Positions 14,264 through 16,873 of a stretch of 16,873 nucleotides of DNA are shown one piece after another (position 1 is the stretch's first letter; every line of letters begins with the position of its first letter). Under the pieces are notes generated by a model that saw nothing but the letters and a program-made list of their open reading frames with translations, was not told the DNA's origin and searched no databases. Source of the stretch: an uncultured euryarchaeote (lineage in GTDB: Archaea > Thermoplasmatota > Thermoplasmata > UBA10834); assembly GCA_937872085.1 (NCBI GenBank), contig CALMQK010000272.1:1-16873 (forward strand). Direction: 5' to 3'. The position numbers and the translations under genes were made by a program.

Positions 14264-14479
14264 ATGTCATCGATCAGGCAGGCCAAGAGATACACTGCCA
14301 GGGTAAACGAACACCAGGTCTCCGCGAAGAAGCTCGCCAAGGCCGCGAAGCTTCGAGCAAAGGCGGCCAGGATACGGGAGCAGGTCGCGAAGCACGATGC
14401 GAAGATCCGCAGCCTGCAGAGGAAGATCGCCGACCTGGAACGCAAGGCCAACAGCATCGCTGGTCCTCCCATGCGCTAG
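14264..14479 (+). CDS. Small basic coiled-coil protein
   Basis: 71 aa, unrecognised. Nearly all of it is one predicted helix rich in Ala, Lys and Arg (KKLAKAAKLRAKAARIREQV; KIRSLQRKIADLERKANSI), with heptad-like hydrophobic positions at L, I and V in the C-terminal half and only about five acidic residues against roughly twenty Lys/Arg, so it should be very basic. Such proteins may bind nucleic acid, but helical Ala/Lys repeats are low in complexity and could mislead. The frame is open upstream to 14123, but that part has no coding character; ATG 14264 fits a short leader from a weak TATA-like CTTATG near 14230. It precedes the 109-aa gene, which has its own promoter. Confidence 0.65.
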   Translation: MSSIRQAKRYTARVNEHQVSAKKLAKAAKLRAKAARIREQVAKHDAKIRSLQRKIADLERKANSIAGPPMR

Positions 14480-14500
14480 GGGAACCTCCTTCCAACAAGA

Positions 14501-14508
14501 TTTATATA
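14501..14508 (+). promoter_or_regulatory. Strong TATA box upstream of the 109-aa protein
   Basis: TTTATATA matches the archaeal TATA consensus fully, with AACAAGA on the BRE side. Transcription would start near 14530, giving a leader of about 20 nt to ATG 14550. Confidence 0.65.
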
Positions 14509-14522
14509 CGTTCTAAGCAGAT

Positions 14523-14535
14523 ATTGTCAGACAAT
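14523..14535. promoter_or_regulatory. 13-bp palindrome ATTGTC-A-GACAAT at the predicted transcription start
   Basis: Perfect six-base arms around one base, centred on 14529, which is the start predicted from the TATA box at 14501-14508. A protein bound here would clash with polymerase, so this looks like a repressor operator for the downstream gene. Confidence 0.45.
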
Positions 14536-14549
14536 CGTCATACGATGGG

Positions 14550-14879
14550 ATGGGATCTCAGTTGATTAGGAAGCTAGCTGTGCCAATCGCGCTCGGAGGA
14601 TTCGGGAACAGCGATGAGAATCGTATCATTAGGACCTTGAAGGTCTCGGACGATTCTTCCGAGGACGCAAGGGTCCTGCTCACGCTCGCCACGAACAGGA
14701 TGTTGCTCAAGAGCATGGAACGAGACATCGAAGCCGAGAGGATCACTCTGGACCCGGACGATATCGCGGAGGAATTGGATTTCATCAATGCCTCGATCCG
14801 GATCGGCCTGCTGGAGATATCCGAGGAGCTGGACCAGATCCCGACCTCGGAGCAGCTCTTCCAGCTAGCGATCTCCTGA
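14550..14879 (+). CDS. Hypothetical acidic helical protein
   Basis: 109 aa, no family recognised. The N-terminus MGSQLIRKLAVPIALGGFGN is mildly hydrophobic and Gly-containing; from residue about 20 on the protein is charged and helical (EDARVLLTLATNRMLLKSME; DPDDIAEELDFINASIRIGL; LLEISEELDQIPTSEQLFQL), net acidic and without Cys, so it is probably cytosolic. ATG 14550 fits the TATA box and palindrome upstream; an overlapping ATG at 14545 is in another frame and stops after six codons. No Shine-Dalgarno is obvious. The strong promoter and possible operator suggest a regulated gene, and the protein might itself be a small regulator, but nothing in it resembles a known DNA-binding motif. Confidence 0.7.
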   Translation: MGSQLIRKLAVPIALGGFGNSDENRIIRTLKVSDDSSEDARVLLTLATNRMLLKSMERDIEAERITLDPDDIAEELDFINASIRIGLLEISEELDQIPTSEQLFQLAIS

Positions 14880-14941
14880 TCGCGAGATCCGGCCGTGAAA
14901 CCCCTTTCGTATGTTCTCCTCGAGACTTTGTTGCCAGCGAC

Positions 14942-14950
14942 CGTTTAAGG
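14942..14950 (+). promoter_or_regulatory. Candidate TATA box for the C_GCAxxG_C_C gene
   Basis: CGTTTAAGG with TAT following. A start near 14971 gives a leader of about 22 nt that carries GGGTGA six bases before ATG 14993. The gap from the previous gene is 113 bp. Confidence 0.4.
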
Positions 14951-14992
14951 TATTCGGAGGCAATGCCTATCCACCAGATCGGGTGAACGTGG

Positions 14993-15442
14993 ATGAGATC
15001 GCAAGATGATGGTGTTAGGCACGCTTCGGAGTGCTGGTCCAACGGCTACAACTGCGCCGAGTCGGTCCTTCGGGGCGTGTGCTTCGGCATGAAGGTCGAA
15101 CTGCCAGATAGGGCGCTGATGATGGCGACCCCGTTCGGCGGGGGCATCGGGCGTTCCGAGGACATATGCGGGGCGCTCGTGGCGGGGGTCATGGCGATCG
15201 GTGCGCTCAAAGGCAGGACCATGCCAGGCCAAGACAAGTTCGCAAGCTACGAGGCGGCAGGGAAGTTGTACAGGCAATTCCACGACGCGTTCGGCTCCAC
15301 CTGCTGCAAAGTGCTCAACAAGAGCGATTTCAAATCGTCGGAGCACAAGGAAAGATGCGGCCGCTTCGTCACCGAGGCCACATCCATGGCAATGCGGATC
15401 CTCAAGGATGACTTTGAAGATCGAACGAACATGACCGCCTGA
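14993..15442 (+). CDS. C_GCAxxG_C_C family redox-active protein
   Basis: 149 aa, cytosolic. It fits the C_GCAxxG_C_C family: C14 and NCAESVL with C21, then PFGGGIGRSEDICGALVAGVMAIG with C59 (the central GxCGAxxxG motif), KLYRQFHDAFGSTCCKVL with C104 and C105, and the last conserved Cys at C122 in RCGRFV. C30 is an additional one. The spaced cysteines are thought to bind a metal centre or undergo thiol redox change; the function of the family is not settled. ATG 14993 has GGGTGA at good spacing; the GTG two bases before is in another frame. A single-gene unit, convergent with the surface-protein gene 114 bp further on. Confidence 0.92.
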   Translation: MRSQDDGVRHASECWSNGYNCAESVLRGVCFGMKVELPDRALMMATPFGGGIGRSEDICGALVAGVMAIGALKGRTMPGQDKFASYEAAGKLYRQFHDAFGSTCCKVLNKSDFKSSEHKERCGRFVTEATSMAMRILKDDFEDRTNMTA

Positions 15443-15458
15443 TGGCCGTGCCATTTCC

Positions 15459-15474
15459 GGGATCAGCATATCCC
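15459..15474 (+). terminator. Weak hairpin after the C_GCAxxG_C_C gene
   Basis: GGGAT pairs with ATCCC around CAGCAT, 17 bases after the stop codon and followed by TTATAC. The stem is only five pairs and the T-run is short, so this is a tentative 3' end within the convergent gap. Confidence 0.2.
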
Positions 15475-15556
15475 TTATACCATTGAAAATGAAGAACAGA
15501 GTTTGGGAAGGGGTTTGTCCATCAGTCCAGCTGGTTCCTATCGGCCGGGGGACGGT

Positions 15557-16243
15557 TCAGAGCTGCTCTTCCTCGCTCCTGTTCGATGCCACCCTCGCCA
15601 CCGCGAAGATTGAGATCATGCCAACGATCGGTATCACGATGGCCGTGAACTCCGGTATCGCAGCGGTCAGGGTCACGTTCACCGCGAGGTACGGATTGGT
15701 TCCAAGGACCCCTGTGTTCGATCCCGCAATTCCGCCTGGACCTGTCGAATTGACAAGGACAGTGTCACCCGTGGCATAGCCGAGGGGCAGATTGCTGAGG
15801 TCATAGGAGTAGAATCCTATGTCCCCCAAGATGATCCCGTCATCAGATAGGATGCCTGTGACGGTGTCCCCGGTGGTCTGATCCGTTATGGTCACCACGC
15901 AGTTGGCCAGTGGGGTTCCGACTGAGTTCTTTATATAGCCGTAGAGCAGGAATGGCGGCGGAGGGATGTTAATGTGCCCCGGGACCGTCGGCTGCGCTCC
16001 CTTGCCGAAGGATGCTAGGGACATCCCGGAGACGATGATGATCGCGGCCGCGCATACTAGGAGCATCGAGACCTTCTTGCTGTTGCTCCTTCGCTCGTAT
16101 GCCGATCTGAAACTCTTCGAGTGCGGCATGACATTCATGCCGCTCCCGGAGGGTTCGACCGAACGCGTCCGTTTCACCTTCTCCGAGCCAGGGCTGGCCC
16201 TCATGCCAGTCCCGTCCGGTCCTATCATTCCATCATCATTCAC
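15557..16243 (-). CDS. Cell-surface protein with two membrane anchors and PEF-like C-terminus
   Basis: 228 aa. A basic N-terminal stretch of about 58 residues, presumably cytoplasmic, leads into a hydrophobic anchor (about 59-78, SMLLVCAAAIIIVSGMSLAS). Outside follow a Pro-rich spacer (PGHINIPPPPF) and a beta-rich domain (about 98-195: LLYGYIKNSVGTPLANCVVT ... GDTVLVNSTGPGG) that resembles carboxypeptidase-regulatory-like domains of archaeal surface proteins, with two N-x-S/T sites (VNST, NVTL). The end AIPEFTAIVIPIVGMISIF-AVARVASNR looks like the PEF-type C-terminal anchor that archaeosortases process, but an acidic SEEEQL extends it. GTG 16243 has GGGAGGT seven bases upstream. It follows the repeat protein by 27 bp, with a TATA box over that gene's end. 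Confidence 0.8.
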   Translation of the reverse strand: MNDDGMIGPDGTGMRASPGSEKVKRTRSVEPSGSGMNVMPHSKSFRSAYERRSNSKKVSMLLVCAAAIIIVSGMSLASFGKGAQPTVPGHINIPPPPFLLYGYIKNSVGTPLANCVVTITDQTTGDTVTGILSDDGIILGDIGFYSYDLSNLPLGYATGDTVLVNSTGPGGIAGSNTGVLGTNPYLAVNVTLTAAIPEFTAIVIPIVGMISIFAVARVASNRSEEEQL

Positions 16244-16270
16244 CGTAACAACCTCCCCCGGGTATCGTGC

Positions 16271-16873
16271 TTACGGTATATATGACAATGTCCCGCCTGT
16301 GCCGGCGGTGACCCAGATCCAGTACGACACTCCTGGTACTAGCAGGAAGTTGTTCAGGTTCGGCACCGCGGAGACCCAGGATGAGTACTTCTGGGTGACC
16401 GCGTTGAAGTAAGCCACCATCGTTATGGCCCCTGTGCCCGAGTACATCGCCGAGATGTTGTTCGCCTTCCAGGTCGTTCTCTGCGACTCGAAGCCGAGTG
16501 CTACCCATCCGCCGATCAACGGGATTGTGAATGTGTAGCTCTGCGTGGTCGTCGGAGCGCTTCCGTAGAGGTGGATCGTCTTAGCCGCTGCTACCCAGAT
16601 CCAGTATCCGACGTTCGGCGTGATGAGGTAATCAAGTACCGGCGGAGAGATGCCCTTGATGTACGTCTTGTCGTACTTCTGTGTCGCTGGTGCCCATGAA
16701 GAAATCATGTCACCAGTCGCCAGGCTGATGTTGCTCGCCTTGTATCCGAAACCGACAACAGGCACCGATACGAAGTTCCAGCCAACCGCTAGCGGGAGGT
16801 TGAACGCGATCTTGGCCGTAGCCGAGCTCGACACGTTGTGTCCCGCAATTCCCTTCAGGTCGTTGACATACAC
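16271..16873 (-). CDS. Surface/secreted protein with GW...GYWIWV repeats, 5' end cut by window edge
   Basis: The last 200 codons of a larger protein; the frame is open to the edge, so the visible GTG at 16873 is not taken as the start. Two tandem repeats of about 80 residues are clear: residues 25-104 (FNLPLAVGWNFVSVPV ... TQKYDKTYIKG ... LITPNVGYWIWVAAA) and 116-198 (FTIPLIGGWVALGFES ... TQKYSSWVSA ... LLVPGVSYWIWVTAG). The pattern GW[NV]-x-[SG], W/Y...TQKY, then [LV]xPxVxYWIWV is a beta-rich module seen in archaeal surface proteins. Residues 1-24 may end a preceding Ig-like domain. There is no C-terminal membrane anchor: the protein stops at GTLSYIP. It is likely exported by an N-terminal signal outside the window and held by other surface proteins. 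Confidence 0.85.
   Translation of the reverse strand: MYVNDLKGIAGHNVSSSATAKIAFNLPLAVGWNFVSVPVVGFGYKASNISLATGDMISSWAPATQKYDKTYIKGISPPVLDYLITPNVGYWIWVAAAKTIHLYGSAPTTTQSYTFTIPLIGGWVALGFESQRTTWKANNISAMYSGTGAITMVAYFNAVTQKYSSWVSAVPNLNNFLLVPGVSYWIWVTAGTGGTLSYIP
16277..16283 (-). promoter_or_regulatory. TATA box over the last codons of the repeat protein
   Basis: The minus strand reads ATATATA, inside the codons for Ser-Tyr-Ile-Pro that end the upstream gene. A start near 16255 would leave a leader of about 12 nt including the GGGAGGT ribosome-binding site of GTG 16243. Confidence 0.45.

Noticed and set aside
1..16873. CRISPR arrays, insertion sequences, integrase sites or defence genes
   Set aside because: No regularly spaced repeats, transposase or nuclease-helicase motifs, or terminal inverted repeats were seen; all large genes are housekeeping, transport or surface genes.

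Overview
The window is a GC-rich archaeal chromosome segment. Archaeal character is shown by full-length EF-1A and EF-2 of archaeal type, an archaeosine tRNA-guanine transglycosylase with a PUA domain, the KEOPS subunit Pcc1, Pth2-type peptidyl-tRNA hydrolase, the archaea-typical families DUF99 and DUF1616, an A1-U72 tRNA-Gln, and TATA-box promoters about 25 bp ahead of inferred transcription starts with short or no leaders. The combination, together with surface proteins that carry GW...GYW repeats and a PEF-like C-terminus, suggests an uncultured Thermoplasmatota-like euryarchaeon; that placement is inference.

Layout. 1-2308 (minus): metY-metX, a two-gene route from homoserine through O-acylhomoserine to homocysteine; metX runs off the left edge. 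2309-2520: regulatory gap with a TATA candidate, a perfect 17-bp inverted repeat and a hairpin that may end the ribosomal operon. 2521-7651 (minus): translation operon uS12-uS7-EF-2-EF-1A-uS10, with its own promoter in front of uS12 and a second one in front of EF-1A. 7751-8338 (minus): membrane-linked zinc-ribbon protein of unknown role. 8408-9926 (minus): tight operon DUF1616 membrane protein - Pth2 - DUF99. 9927-10045: divergent promoter region. 10046-11998 (plus): tgtA, ending in the same CTAG that ends convergent pcc1. 11995-12237 (minus): pcc1, divergent from a nitroreductase (12315-12833, plus) across one shared TATA element; a two-helix membrane protein follows and its stop codon overlaps the 3' end of a minus-strand tRNA-Gln(UUG). 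13187-14068 (minus): EamA/DMT transporter. 14264-15442 (plus): basic coiled-coil protein, an unrecognised acidic helical protein behind a strong TATA box and a palindrome at its start site, and a C_GCAxxG_C_C redox protein. 15557-16873 (minus): two cell-surface genes, the upstream one cut by the right edge.

Functional themes. Most of the left and centre serves translation: ribosomal proteins and elongation factors, peptidyl-tRNA recycling, two tRNA-modification enzymes (archaeosine at G15, t6A at A37) and a tRNA whose G15 is a potential TgtA target. The right end is accessory: transport, redox and envelope. I see no CRISPR array, insertion sequence, phage gene or recognisable defence system. 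The least explained parts are the three short palindromes at promoters, the KPYS remnant in TgtA, the DUF1616-Pth2-DUF99 operon and the two orphan small proteins at 14264-14879. No gene-free stretch exceeds 300 bases.
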